DNA from: Eublepharis macularius
Taxonomy: Eukaryota > Chordata > Lepidosauria > Squamata > Eublepharidae
Direction of reading: 5' to 3'
Assembly (NCBI RefSeq): GCF_028583425.1
Contig: NC_072807.1
Location: forward strand, 30,075,001-30,139,000
DNA length: 64,000 nucleotides
Below are positions 12,401-63,607 of the stretch, in pieces. The position numbers and the translations under genes were made by a program. The notes below the pieces were generated by a model. The model ran no database searches. It was not told the origin of the DNA and worked only from the letters and a program-made list of their open reading frames with translations. Within the stretch, counting starts at the first letter, position 1. Each line of letters starts with the position of its first letter.

Positions 12401-13822
12401 GAGACTTTCACACCAGTCCTAAACAGAACACCACCCTAGGGACCCAGACCAAAGAGGTAACTGGAGGATGGCACATTTTGGTCCCAAAAAGAGACACTGT
12501 GGTGCAAGTGGAAGGAATGCTCTTATTTCAGAGACAGGACTTTCTTTTTTCTTTCTTTCTTTCTTCAGCAAGATTTGAGTCCAGTGGCACCTTAGAGACC
12601 AACAAAAAATTTAGGGTGCAAACTTTCAAGAGCCTGACCTCCCTTCTTCAGACACTTGAGGAAGGTCTCTAAAGAAGGAAACTTTGAGTTTCAAAAGCTT
12701 GTAACCTAGAAATCTTGAATCCAGTGACAGCAGATATCAACAAGATTTTCAGGGTGTAAGATTTCAAGAGTCAGAGCTCTCTTCTTCAGATGCCCGAAGA
12801 ATATCTGAAGAAGAGAGTTCTGACTCGCAAAAGCTTACACCCTGGAAATCTTGAGTTCAGTGGCATCTTAGAGACCAACAAGATTTTCAGGGTATAAGCT
12901 TTGGAGAGTCAAAGTCCCCAGATATCTGAAGAAAGGTGTTCTGATTCAAAAGCTTATAACCTTGAAATACTGAGTGACAGCTTAGAGACCAACAAGATTT
13001 CCAAGGTGTAAGCTTTCAAGAATCAGAACTCCCTTGTTTAAATACCTGAAGAATATCTAAAGAAGGGAACTTTGCCTTTCCAAAGCTTATACCCTGAAAA
13101 TTCTTGAATCCAGTGACACCAGAGATCACCAAGATTTTCAAGGTGTAAGCTTTCAAGAGTCAGAGCTCCTTTAAACACTTGAATATCCGAAGAAGGTATC
13201 TAAAGAAGGGAACTTTGCCTTTCCAAAGCTTATACCCTGAAAATCTTGAATCAGAGACCAACAAGATTTTCAGGGTGTAAGTCTCCAGACACGAGTGGGA
13301 TCCCTGACTCTGGGCCATTGTGGCCTCCAATCCTGCTGTTCTACAGACCAACACCTAACACTTTCTCTTCCCTGTCTGGCCCTTTCAGGAACCCAGCCAG
13401 CTCTGGAGGCACCCGGGAGGCCCTTCCTCATTCCACCAGGCCGGCTTAAGAGGCACTGAAGATGCGTTGCCCTTTCGAGAAGGAAGGGCGCCCACTCCTT
13501 CCTCATACACAAAGCAGATTTTTCTCCCCTTTTCCTCCTCAGCCTCGGCTTCCCACCTTTGGACGCGTGACAACTAGCCCCCATCCCCACGTACACGGGA
13601 AGAGCCAGGCTTCCCCGTCCCCTTCTCGCTCCATATGGTGGGAAGCTCCCGGCGATGGCATTCCTTCCCTCCCGCCACCACCCGTCAGGGTCGCCGCCGC
13701 CCTCCTCACAAGAAGCCGCTTCACCTTCCGCGCCCCCCAGCGGCGGCGGCGGCTTCCCCCTCAGCGAGCCGTAACGGTCTTGGGGCCGCGTTTACCTGCG
13801 TGTAGAGCTCGACCAGCGCCAT
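390..13822 (-). CDS. MYO5C: MYO5C, unconventional myosin-Vc, 5' part (9 coding exons, continues past position 1)
   Basis: This is an actin-based motor that moves secretory granules and membrane compartments in epithelial and exocrine cells (family knowledge). The coding join is 13822-13796, 5309-5199, 5010-4845, 4759-4615, 4150-3994, 3254-3111, 2373-2292, 1224-1117 and 496-390. It sums to 1047 nt, exactly 349 codons, with all splice phases closing. Seen in order: start [10 protein letters not shown]-terminal SH3-like region, [11 protein letters not shown]-loop GESGAGKT, switch [21 protein letters not shown], and the last exon [19 protein letters not shown] assign MYO5C rather than MYO5A because the start and the segments [13 protein letters not shown], [19 protein letters not shown] and ERSSVS match what I recall of MYO5C, whereas MYO5A has GIFRILAGILHLGNV there. 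Human MYO5C is about 1742 residues, so roughly the first fifth is present. It lies head-to-tail downstream of MYO5A on the same strand. Confidence 0.93.
1117..1224 (-). CDS. MYO5C: MYO5C coding exon 8 (motor)
   Basis: The acceptor CTACAG precedes GAAATGCTG, and the donor is CTGG|GTAGGT. The exon is 108 nt (2 + 35 codons + 1). It encodes [19 protein letters not shown] followed by [16 protein letters not shown], the myosin V segment that reads FNYTRMGG...IEGVND in human MYO5C. Splice phases fit both neighbours. Confidence 0.93.
1412..1746 (+). repeat. 5S-rRNA-derived SINE, interrupted by a palindromic element
   Basis: The stretch GATCTTGGAAGCTAAACAGG, then GTCAGCCTTGGTTAGTAATT and GGATGGGAGACC, closely follows the 3' half of 5S rRNA, which holds the internal Pol III promoter. 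After an insertion at 1517-1643, the SINE body resumes with CAGGCAATGGCAA and a tail ending AGCTATGATTTGACAGCACT. Related copies lie at 14240-14820. It is a non-coding retroposed repeat, not a 5S gene. Confidence 0.8.
1517..1643. mobile_element. palindromic MITE-like element inserted in the 5S SINE
   Basis: The element begins GCCGTTTCCACATGGCTTA and ends with the near-exact reverse complement TAAGCCGTGTGGAAATGGC. The two halves pair for about 50 bp with mismatches (TTCAAAATAGCGAAATCTC against GAGATTTCTCTATTTTGCAG). It is flanked by CCAGG at 1512-1516 and 1644-1648, a likely 5-bp target duplication, and removing it rejoins the SINE. It has no coding capacity. The transposase family was not identified. 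Confidence 0.8.
1931..2106 (-). repeat. tRNA-derived SINE, full or nearly full length
   Basis: On the minus strand it opens GGGGCTGTGACTCAGTGGC, followed by a B-box-like AAGTTCAATTCC. The body reads GTGATGTGAAAGACCCT and GCCACTGCCCGTCTGAGTAG, and it ends ATAAGGCAGCTTCATGTG. This matches a SINE type I know from squamate genomes. It lies in MYO5C intron 7. Confidence 0.75.
2292..2373 (-). CDS. MYO5C: MYO5C coding exon 7 (motor)
   Basis: The acceptor CTTACAG precedes TCTGAGAATG, and the donor is CTGG|GTATG. The exon is 82 nt, starts in phase 0 and ends in phase 1. It encodes [18 protein letters not shown] then [19 protein letters not shown] is a motor-wide signature, and PEFKHLKLG is MYO5C-like. 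Confidence 0.94.
3111..3254 (-). CDS. MYO5C: MYO5C coding exon 6 (switch I)
   Basis: The acceptor TATAG precedes GCGGTTGG, and the donor is CAG|GTTAGT. The exon is 144 nt, 48 codons, phase 0 to 0. It encodes [19 protein letters not shown], the loop and switch I that contact nucleotide, then [20 protein letters not shown] and [10 protein letters not shown] second donor-like sequence lies 16 nt into the intron after a repeated CTTCCAG (ending at 3095). Its use would shift the frame. Confidence 0.95.
3498..3707. mobile_element. long, nearly perfect palindromic MITE-like element
   Basis: The left half runs GCCAATTCCAGACGACTAAC and continues through GCCGCCATGTTCCGGATCGC and GGGGAAAACGCG. The right half is its reverse complement up to GTTAGTCGTCTGGAATCGGC. 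The arms are about 100 bp with few mismatches and a short asymmetric centre. The flanks CTGGG (3493-3497) and CTGGC (3708-3712) suggest a target duplication of about 5 bp. CpG dinucleotides are dense and undecayed, which suggests a recent insertion. It lies in MYO5C intron 5, so a transcript would fold into a long hairpin. Confidence 0.85.
3994..4150 (-). CDS. MYO5C: MYO5C coding exon 5 (P-loop)
   Basis: The acceptor TTTTAG precedes GAACATCAAG, and the donor is GAG|GTAAGC. The exon is 157 nt, starts in phase 2 and ends in phase 0. It carries the Walker A P-loop GESGAGKT in [18 protein letters not shown], then [11 protein letters not shown] and [12 protein letters not shown]. The ATP-binding residues are all intact. 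Confidence 0.95.
4615..4759 (-). CDS. MYO5C: MYO5C coding exon 4 (motor)
   Basis: The acceptor CCCCCAG precedes GAATAATTTT, and the donor is GCAAG|GTAGAG. The exon is 145 nt (2 + 47 codons + 2). It encodes [20 protein letters not shown], then [20 protein letters not shown] and [23 protein letters not shown] is the MYO5C form, where MYO5A has YEQLPIYGEDIINAY. Confidence 0.95.
4845..5010 (-). CDS. MYO5C: MYO5C coding exon 3 (motor N-terminus)
   Basis: The acceptor CTGTCAG precedes GATTTGC, and the donor is AGTG|GTAAGT. The exon is 166 nt, 55 codons plus one base. It encodes [18 protein letters not shown], then [20 protein letters not shown] and [37 protein letters not shown] is a myosin V hallmark. 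The first ten residues differ from human, as expected for this variable linker. Confidence 0.94.
5199..5309 (-). CDS. MYO5C: MYO5C coding exon 2 (SH3-like N-terminal region)
   Basis: The acceptor CCTAG precedes TTCAACAGG, and the donor is ACG|GTGAGG. The exon is 111 nt, 37 codons, phase 0 to 0. It encodes [19 protein letters not shown] then [18 protein letters not shown], the myosin V N-terminal SH3-like segment (NRVWIPDPEEVWKSAEI in human). Confidence 0.94.
7010..7141 (+). repeat. CR1/SINE-like 3' tail with AAAT microsatellite
   Basis: A duplicated GGTTTTACCTATTGTACC is followed by GTAACCCGCCCTGAGCCTGC and TTGCGGGGAGGG, ending in AATAAATAAATAAATAAA. This GCCCTGAGCC...GGGAGGG core with a short-period tail is a frequent 3' end of reptile retroposons. 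The family assignment is tentative. Confidence 0.6.
7213..7587. repeat. large inverted repeat, about 120-bp arms
   Basis: The left arm reads GAATCCAGTAGCACCTTTAA, GACTAACCAACTTTACTGTA, GCATAAGCTTTCGAGAAC and CTGGCCAGATATATATAGGT. The right arm (7422-7539) returns the reverse complement, ACCTATATATATCTGGCCAG through AAAGGTGCTATTGGATTC. The centre holds TTTATATCCCACCCTCCCCG, a reversed CR1/SINE-like tail. The right side continues to GCTACTACAGACTAACTCGG. Shorter relatives lie at 37791-37890, 26455-26570 and 58508-58610. It looks like a non-autonomous DNA element or a head-to-head pair of one repeat. Confidence 0.7.
8384..8617 (-). repeat. tRNA-derived SINE
   Basis: On the minus strand it starts near ATAGTGGTTAGAATGTTAGA, with GGAGACCCAGGTGCAAATCC as the B-box region. 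Then come GGGTGACCCTGGGTCAGTTG and CCTACCTCACAGTG-like text, and it ends in a TAAATAAAAT-type tail. The same family occurs at 23843-24071 (minus) and 61955-62135 (minus), with a likely plus-strand relative at 46713-46911. Confidence 0.75.
8826..9437 (+). repeat. three tandem tRNA-derived SINE bodies ending in (ATT)n
   Basis: Three related units start near 8826, 9046 and 9176. Each has TGGTTAAG or AAGTGGTTGGG, then CAGCACTCTGCTAGTTCAAA (B box GTTCAAATCC in the third), TACTGCCATGAGCTCA, and GCCACTCCTCTCAGCCCC. The last unit has GTCCAGAAGAGCAGTATATG followed by about 15 ATT repeats (9391-9437). The second unit lacks the part after CTGTATTATGGG. The tRNA-like head resembles tRNA-Cys only loosely. 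Confidence 0.75.
10620..11413 (+). mobile_element. L1-type LINE, 3' end of ORF2 and tail, decayed
   Basis: Translated with frame changes, the plus strand gives [12 protein letters not shown], then CWRGC, a short gap, and [14 protein letters not shown]. This is the Cys-rich C-terminal motif of L1 ORF2 (CWRC...HCWWEC...FW). The reading runs to a TAA at 11203-11205 and a 3' UTR that ends in an AAAAATTAAAAATTAAAAAA tail. It is heavily 5'-truncated and carries frameshifts, so it is a dead fragment. It lies antisense to MYO5C within intron 1. Confidence 0.75.
12570..13290. repeat. tandem array of five hairpin units plus a partial sixth
   Basis: The units run 12570-12720, 12721-12856, 12857-12974, 12975-13109 and 13110-13251, with a fragment to 13290. 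Each has a left half like AAGATTTTCAGGGTGTAAGC followed by TTTCAAGAGTCAGAGCTC. Each also has a right half that reverses it, AAGCTTATACCCTGAAAATC. Unit lengths vary from about 118 to 150 bp and identity is moderate, so the array is old or fast-changing. It abuts the MYO5C CpG island. Similar text recurs at 14890-15000. Confidence 0.75.
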
Positions 13823-14110
13823 CGGACTGCGAGGCGAAGCCGCCGGCGCGCTCCTCGCCTTCCCTGACAGGAAAACCTGCCCCAGAGAGAAGGCCGGCGG
13901 AGGAGAAAGGGAGAAGGCGGGCGGCGGGGCCGGGGCGGCCGGCCGGCTTGCCCGCCTCTCTTTCCCCCGGCGAGGTGGAGCCGCCGGCCGCTCCGTCGCG
14001 GCCTCCCTCCCTAGGAGCGCCACGTTTGTTTGCCCGCCAGCCCGGCCTCTTTTTGTTTTCTTGGTTGGCGTCTCACAGAAGGACTGGCTTGTCATAGGCG
14101 CTGGAGGAAA
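13440..14110 (-). promoter_or_regulatory. MYO5C: MYO5C CpG-island promoter and 5' UTR
   Basis: This GC-rich, CpG-dense block surrounds the MYO5C start codon. It contains GGCCGGCCGCCCCGGCCCCG and several CCGCC/GGCGG boxes of Sp1 type. No TATA box is visible within 300 bp upstream of the ATG, so a dispersed, housekeeping-style start is expected. The transcription start was not located; the 5' UTR probably begins between about 13880 and 14090. The composition contrasts sharply with the AT-rich repeats on both sides. Confidence 0.75.
13796..13822 (-). CDS. MYO5C: MYO5C coding exon 1 (start codon)
   Basis: The ATG at 13822-13820 begins MALVELYTQ, close to the human start MAVAELYTQ. The donor CAG|GTAAAC follows. 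The exon has only 27 coding nucleotides and sits in a CpG island. Intron 1 is the longest of the gene here, about 8.5 kb. The context before the ATG (GCAGTCCG) has no A at -3, so it is a moderate Kozak site. Confidence 0.92.
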
Positions 14111-14239
14111 TGCCTGGGCGTTATTCTGATTTATTGATTTATTTTGGAGGGGATTTCTCAGGAAGCAACCAGCCGGTGCCAGGTGTCCAAAATGAGACTG
14201 TTCCGGGGGCGAGGGGGTGGGGAATAAAACAGGAGCCCA

Positions 14240-14820
14240 AAAGGCAGATTTTATTGAGGAGTAGATGTTTTGCCAGTCCTGACCTGGATAGTCCAGGAGA
14301 CTCTGATCTAGTCAGATCTCAGAAACTAAGCAGGATTGGCCTTGGTTAGTAATTGGATGGGAAAAGATTTTATCGAGGAGTAAAATTTTGCCAGCCATTA
14401 CCTAGATAGTCCAGGAGTCTGATCTTGTCAGATCTCAGAACCTAAGCAGGGTCAGCCTTGGTTAGTAATTGAATGGGAGACCTCCAACGAAGACCAGGGT
14501 TGCAGAGCCAGGCAATGGCAAACCACCTCTGTTAGTCTCGTGCTATGAAATGTAGGCATCCTGGTCTTGCAGCTTGGCTCTCCGACTGCTGTCCAATGGA
14601 CTTTTCAACTGTCACTTATCCAACATTCCGCCAAGCTGCCTACATTTCCCATCAAAACTTGAGGGAAGCAGACAAGTGTCCAACCTGTGTTGTTCGTCGC
14701 TTGTTTGGCCCTAATAGAGGTGGTTTGCCATTTCCTGGCTCTGCAACCCTGGTCTTCATTGGAGGTCTCTTGCCATGAAAGCCCCACCAGGGTAAAGTCA
14801 ACTATGACTTGAGAGCCGGA
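14240..14820 (+). repeat. rearranged cluster of 5S-derived SINE copies
   Basis: A 119-bp segment is tandemly duplicated (14247 and 14366 both start GATTTTAT(T/C)GAGGAG), each copy with GATCTCAGAA(A/C)CTAAGCAGG and CTTGGTTAGTAATTG. Then 14477-14530 (GAGACCTCCAACGAAGACCA onward) recurs inverted at 14716-14769, separated by about 185 bp of other sequence. The normal SINE tail CTTGCCATGAAAGCCCCACC follows. The cluster lies just upstream of the MYO5C CpG island. Confidence 0.7.
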
Positions 14821-15689
14821 TTTCATTTCAAATTTTTGCCAAATCTGAGTGAGTGCTGGCTGGAGAGAGTTTAGGCTGGAATAGTAGGATTTAAGTCTGG
14901 TGGCACCATAGAGACCAACAAGATTTTTCAAGTGTATAAGCTTTGGAGAGTCAAAGATTTTGGAAAGTCTCCAAAGCTTATACCCTTGAAAATCGTTTCA
15001 GGTGGCCCTAGAAAAGAGGAAGAGTCCAGTAGCATCTATAAGGCTAACAAAAATTGTGGGTTTTGAGCTTTCATGAGTCACTGTTCACTTCTTCAGATAC
15101 AGGTAGCCCTGTTGGTCTGTAGTAGGGTCCAGTAGCACTTTAAAGACCAAATGGAAATCTAGTTGGTCTTTAAAGGGGACCCAAATCTTGCTCTCGAAAA
15201 ATCTTGTTAGTCTGTAAGGTGTCACTGGACTCAATTCCTGCCATTCTACTGCAGACCAACTTGGCTACCTACTTGAAACTAGGCTGGAATAAATTCTGTT
15301 AAGTCTTTCAGGTGCCCCTGAATTCTTGTTTTCATTTTGCTTTTCCAGACACGGCTTAGTCATTGGGAAGGTCCTTCAGTGTTAATCTGCTGAGGCCAAA
15401 AAAGGGTCTTGGGGGCACCCGTAAATATGGCACTTTAAAGACAGCATACATTCATCGTGGCACAACCTTTTGACACACATGGTGTTGGCAAAGTCTGCCA
15501 CAGCTGAAACAAGGGCATTGTGGCACCTAATACAAGACACTCATTAATAGTTTTGATTACTACAAAATAAGGCATTGGGTGGAGGGAAAAGATAAAGACA
15601 ACTTTTTCTGCTTCTGCCATAACAGACTTTGGGAACTAGATGCAGGGCAGACCAAAACAAAAAATACGTTGTACTTCACATAATGTGTC

Positions 15690-15890
15690 AACCGAGTTTG
15701 ATTCCCCATTCCTCTTGAAGCCAGCTGGGTAACCTTGGGTCAGTCACAGCTCTTCCAAAGCTCTGTCAGCACCACACACCTCACAGGGTGATTGTTGTGG
15801 AGATAACATCCTACATTGTAAACTGCTCTGAGTGAGCATTAAGTTGTCCTGAAGGGCAGTATATAAATCAAATTTATTATATATAATATT
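15690..15890 (+). repeat. tRNA-derived SINE, 5' truncated
   Basis: It reads GAGTTTGATTCCCCATTCCT (B box), AGCCAGCTGGGTAACCTTGG, GTCAGTCACAGCTCTTCC and CACCTCACAGGGTG, then GAGTGAGCATTAAGTTGTCC and GGGCAGTATATAAATCAAAT before a TATTATATAT tail. This is a very common SINE type in squamates, as far as I recall. Confidence 0.8.
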
Positions 15891-16203
15891 ATATAGGGAA
15901 CTCAGGGCCAGAAGACCTACTATCTTAGAAGGCTTTAAAAGGGGAATAATAGATAAAAGTTGCAGAAATTGGATCTAACAGTAGCTATTTGCCATAATGG
16001 GTAAATCTAACCTCCATGTTGAGAGGCAGATTTCCCTCAATACCAGTTGCAAGGGGCATAGAGAGAAGAGGGGAAGGTTTTGATCCGTGGACCTTGCTTT
16101 TAAGAAAGCTTTCTTGAGGCACTTTTTTAGCCACAAGAAAGGGGAAAGGATGCTGGAATAGATGGGCCATTGGTCTAAGATGTTTTTACTTCAGAAATAG
16201 TTT

Positions 16204-16252
16204 ATGCACACATAGAGGACACCAGAAGAGATTTAACAGTTGTATTTTTATT
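16204..16252 (-). terminator. MYO5A: MYO5A distal polyadenylation site
   Basis: On the minus strand AATAAA (16252-16247) is followed by AATACAACTG, then a GT-rich downstream element (CTGGTGTCC, TATGTGTGC, about 16227-16204). Cleavage is expected near 16230-16225. The recognised repeat-rich spacer begins directly after it. Confidence 0.7.
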
Positions 16253-19200
16253 TGGACATTTCAGTGACAGCTAAGATACAGTGTTTGTGAAGCATACGTT
16301 TACTAAGTACAATGTCAGACACTTATGACAATTCAGAGCTTATATCATTCTGATATACCATTTTGGTTTCCTATTTAAGCACGGTGGTAATATCTTGTGA
16401 AAACCTATTGTTAACAGATTTTTTTTTCAAAAAAGAATTACAGATTTAAAAACAGTAATTTTCCAAGGATTTTTATATGGTATTGAAATTTGTGTCCAGC
16501 TTTAAATACTAAATAAAAGTGACCTTCAGCTTTCAAATGCTGGTGGATTTGAGATACGGAACAACTTAAGAACCAAAAAACTCCCCCACCCCACCCCGGC
16601 ATCCCAAACAGTCTCAATGGGAACGTTTTATTAAAATCAAGGGGACAAATGCATACACTGGTCCTGAACCAGAGATGATCCTTCATTTAAAAAATCCTGT
16701 TGTTTGCAGGAACAAAAAGCACAGTGCCGATGTCTGCTGCACAGATAGAGCCTTGCTTTCTGTCTGGAGGACAGATGGGCTATCTGCCATCCATTGCCAC
16801 TGGCCTTATTTCCACATAGACACATGAAAACATGTATAAACTAACTCCACCAATCCAAAAGGACTGATTCTCTTTGTTAATGCATGTAGTGGAATTCTGT
16901 GGGGAGCAATGCAGTCAGGAGGACACCTGTTTTATCATGCAACAGCAGCAGGATCTCTGGCTCCAGGTAAACATGTTTTACAGCACATAATTCCTCACTT
17001 GTGAAGGTGAGGAGTGCGATCCTTGTAAAACAGCTACATGCAGATATGTTCCACTGGGGTACAGGAATTACTTACTCGATCAGTTAATTAACAAAGCATA
17101 ATCTTGAAAGCACTAGGGTCTATCCCAGAGTGAAGCTTGGAAAGTGTTTTGCTAAAATCTGGACACAATTATGTTACTGAAGTCAATAAATTCATCGTTA
17201 AAATAGAAAAAAGATCAGAAACCTAATGAGGTAATATTTGTGCAATACTTCAGGTCACTACCATTGAAAAGGGCTTTCTAGCACAAGAGAGCGGCTTCAA
17301 TATCAAAGCAAAATTTAAAAATGCTTTAAAGGAAAAAATAAGCATAAACCAGAATCATACTGGCATGAAAGACTCTTCTAATCTTGAAAAACTAAATTGT
17401 ACATTTTATATTGTGCACTAACTTTAAAAACATAACTTATGAAAATTGCTTGTAAAATACTGTTATGTGAAGTATATGATGCATTACAAAATACAACCTA
17501 GAAATATTTTCCTTTAAAACATGTCAAGCAGCATAGAATTTTAATGTGACAGAAAGTAACATTGGTAAAATTACTGAATATAAGGATAATGCCTATAAAC
17601 ATCTACTACTTTTGTAAGTAAACAAGATACAGTACAGTTTTATTACAAGTAAACAAACTGAAAAAATAAGCAATCTCTGGAGTAATTAAGTTTCTTGGGG
17701 GAGAAATTCTTCCACTAAGATGAAGTTAGTTAAATGGGGGCAGTAGGAAAATACTGTAGATTGTGGCGTATTTTGTACAGTTGGGGTTTTTAATTTTTAA
17801 AATGCAGCTATTTTAATTACTACTTAACATCACAGCTTAAGATATACTAGGAAGCCATAGAAAGTGAGAAAAGTTAATGCATTCCACTATAATTAAATGA
17901 GCCATGATCAGCTGAGGCTAGGGTAATTCAAGGCTTCCTGTAGGCCAGTGGGGTCTTGTTTCTACATCTCCTTCCTTTGCCCCGTGCATCTTGGTAAGAA
18001 GGAGCCATATCTGGCCAGAGCCACAGAGGATGGGGTTTTGGTTTGGTTTTTGGACAGAGCATTCTACGGAAGTTCTAAAAGTAGCATGCCTTGTTGAAAG
18101 TCATTTTATAGACTTAGTGCCAGATATAAGCATATTCAAGTAAAGACCTTTCCGTTTATTATAAATAAGAAAACTGATTAAACAATAATGCTTTAATGTA
18201 GGTAACCCAAATGTTTAAGCAACTATTCATACAGGCATTCACCTCCATACTTCACTCTCATTTTTTTAAAAAAACAGTAGTAACAAAATTGAAGCTCACT
18301 TTATTTACTTTATCGGTACTCATGTACAAATTGCACACTTATCTTGTGTAAAACCTGGGACATTCTGGTCTTCCCAAGCAATAGCAACATCGTTTCTAAG
18401 GATCTGCGGGGAAATTATTTCCAGTACCAGATAATTTTAACAATAGGCCTGTGCAGCACATAGATATGTTTTAAAATAAATATACATTACAGTTGCTATA
18501 ATACATTAAAATATTGCACATGGCAAATTTCAAAATAATGTAATTCTTGCTTTGTATATCCGATCATCACTGATCACATTTAAAAGAAAGAAAACAAGGA
18601 CTGGAAAACACGGAGCAAGGCTCAACAAACATTTTGAAATGTCAGCTCCACAGCAAGGCAAAACTGACTGAATGTGTATGATCTTGGCAAGTATCTTTTA
18701 CATCAAGCATTAACTTTGTTCTGGTCACATCCAGTTAAATATTCAGAGAAGGAGAATATGATTTAAAAGTGCATCCAGATCAGATTTGCTTAACATTTTA
18801 AATATTAAATATGTAGCAAGATATTTAAGTGATTTTAGGGGGAAAGAATTCCTTCTTTGGCTAAGCATTGAAGATTATACCATACTCCCCAACCCCAAAT
18901 GAAATAGTATTACTTCAAAACATACACCTCACCATTACCACTGGAAATAAAAAAACAACAACAAAGGTGAAAAACTGACAAACACAACGGTGATAAATAA
19001 ATACCAAAACAATACATGACTGGGTTTTGTTCATTGAACTCAAAGGTTTGAATACTTTAGTAAACATATTTTTTATGCAGCTTTCTGTAATTTGTGCTTA
19101 GTTACCGTTTCCCATTACTAGTGATATTCCTTGACACTTGCATAAATCCTATTGAAAGACTGGACTTATTCAAGTTGCTTTCTTTTTTTTTTACTTTTTC

Positions 19201-20360
19201 TCTTGCCTAAAGAATATTATTATCATACATTTAAAAGAACACAGCACACAGCAGCATTTTTGATAAATGTTTTGAAATAGTACTAATTAATAAACAGCTA
19301 TGTTGTACCACACAGTAAGCCAAAATACATAAATTATTTGTCAACAGTGACATAAATAGGGAAGCTGTTTGACAGGTTACCTCTTGGGGTGCAGTCTACT
19401 GTGAATTTCTATGGTGCACACCCCACAGAAGTGTATGGGAATTGCTCAGCAGTGTAACTGTACTCTTGTTTACTTGAATGGGTCTTGTGCAGTCCAAATG
19501 CTTCATTAATTGTTTCCCTCTATTGCCAGTTTATTTTCCAGTCTCTAACATCTCATATAGAAGATATCCCTAAATGCTTATATAATTCACTAAAATCATT
19601 ATATAAATTCACTAAAAATCTTACATTATTTTCTCTGTCCTTCCTGGTCCTATGATTAGATCACATATGACTTAGTTACAATTAAATGTGCTAAAACATC
19701 CCCTCAGCTGTAGGTTCGCTATCAAAATGAGAGTCAGAATCATGTCATGGACTGAGAGTGTACAATGAAGCTATCCGTAATGGCAGCTTTCCCCCCTCTC
19801 TCCTGCCACGTGTACGCACGGGTGGTGGGGGGGCTGCCACTGGTAGCTACTTCAAGCACAGCAGGAGTACACTCTGAATTTGCAAGGCATGAACTGGCCC
19901 TCAGTCTTCTTAAACTGAGAAACTGCCTTTTCAGGTGGCTCCTAATTGGATCCCTCTTGCCCAATAGCCACAGAATGGTCCAGTTCTGATCCCAGAAGAA
20001 AGGAATAAGCTCCAAATTGGCCTTGTCATAGACTGTCTCCAGGTCCAGATTCAAATATGAGCCAGCTTATGACCAGCAGAGAAGAAAAAAAAACATTTGG
20101 TATGAACTAAAAAACCAATCCTAACTCTGAACATGAATAATGATTTATTCATGCACATGAATGATTTATACAAATGTATACATTTCTATCAGCCTTCCAG
20201 CTATAAGACAGACTTGCAGCTTTCTAGCTACTTGCTAGGTTTAGGACATCTACAATATTTCCATCCCCCCCTTCCCCAAATGGTTTTCCAGAAACCTAAT
20301 TTTCATTATGTGAAATTACAGGCAGAAAACTCATGATTGATAACTAAATGTACACTTGAT
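16225..20360 (-). other. MYO5A: MYO5A 3' UTR (about 4.1 kb)
   Basis: AT-rich, single-copy-looking sequence runs from the stop codon to a strong poly(A) site. Several further AATAAA hexamers lie upstream on the minus strand (for example 16627-16632, 17639-17644, 18155-18160, 18300-18305, 19530-19535), so shorter 3' ends are possible. Unlike the DNA directly downstream, I recognise no SINE or LINE in it, which fits a transcribed and constrained UTR. The proximal 20054-20360 is plain. Human MYO5A also has a long 3' UTR. Confidence 0.75.

Positions 20361-63607
<43,247 letters not shown>

Larger units (their letters stand above)
5310..13795 (-). other. MYO5C: MYO5C intron 1: content survey
   Basis: This 8.5-kb intron is the most repeat-laden part of MYO5C. 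In order it holds a CR1-like tail (about 7010-7140), a large inverted repeat (7213-7587), a minus-strand SINE (8384-8617), three tandem SINE bodies with an ATT tract (8826-9437), an L1-type 3' end (10620-11413), a short dispersed motif with CTGGGAATAAGCCTTA near 11810-11960, and a hairpin array (12570-13290). In 5310-7000, 7590-8380, 9440-10610 and 11960-12540 I see no exon, RNA gene or recognisable repeat. Confidence 0.65.
14111..16224. other. MYO5A-MYO5C intergenic spacer
   Basis: About 2 kb separates the MYO5A poly(A) site from the MYO5C CpG island. It is mostly repeats: the 5S-SINE cluster, short fragments with GTCCAGTAGCA and AGACCAACAAGATTTT text (about 14890-15270), and a tRNA-derived SINE (15690-15890). 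I see no open gene or RNA. The region must hold both the MYO5A termination zone and the MYO5C upstream regulatory DNA. Confidence 0.7.

Noticed and set aside
13462..14097. 211-codon plus-strand open frame in the CpG island
   Set aside because: Its length comes from stop-poor GC-rich sequence. It is antisense to the MYO5C exon 1 region and shows no domain or biased codon pattern.
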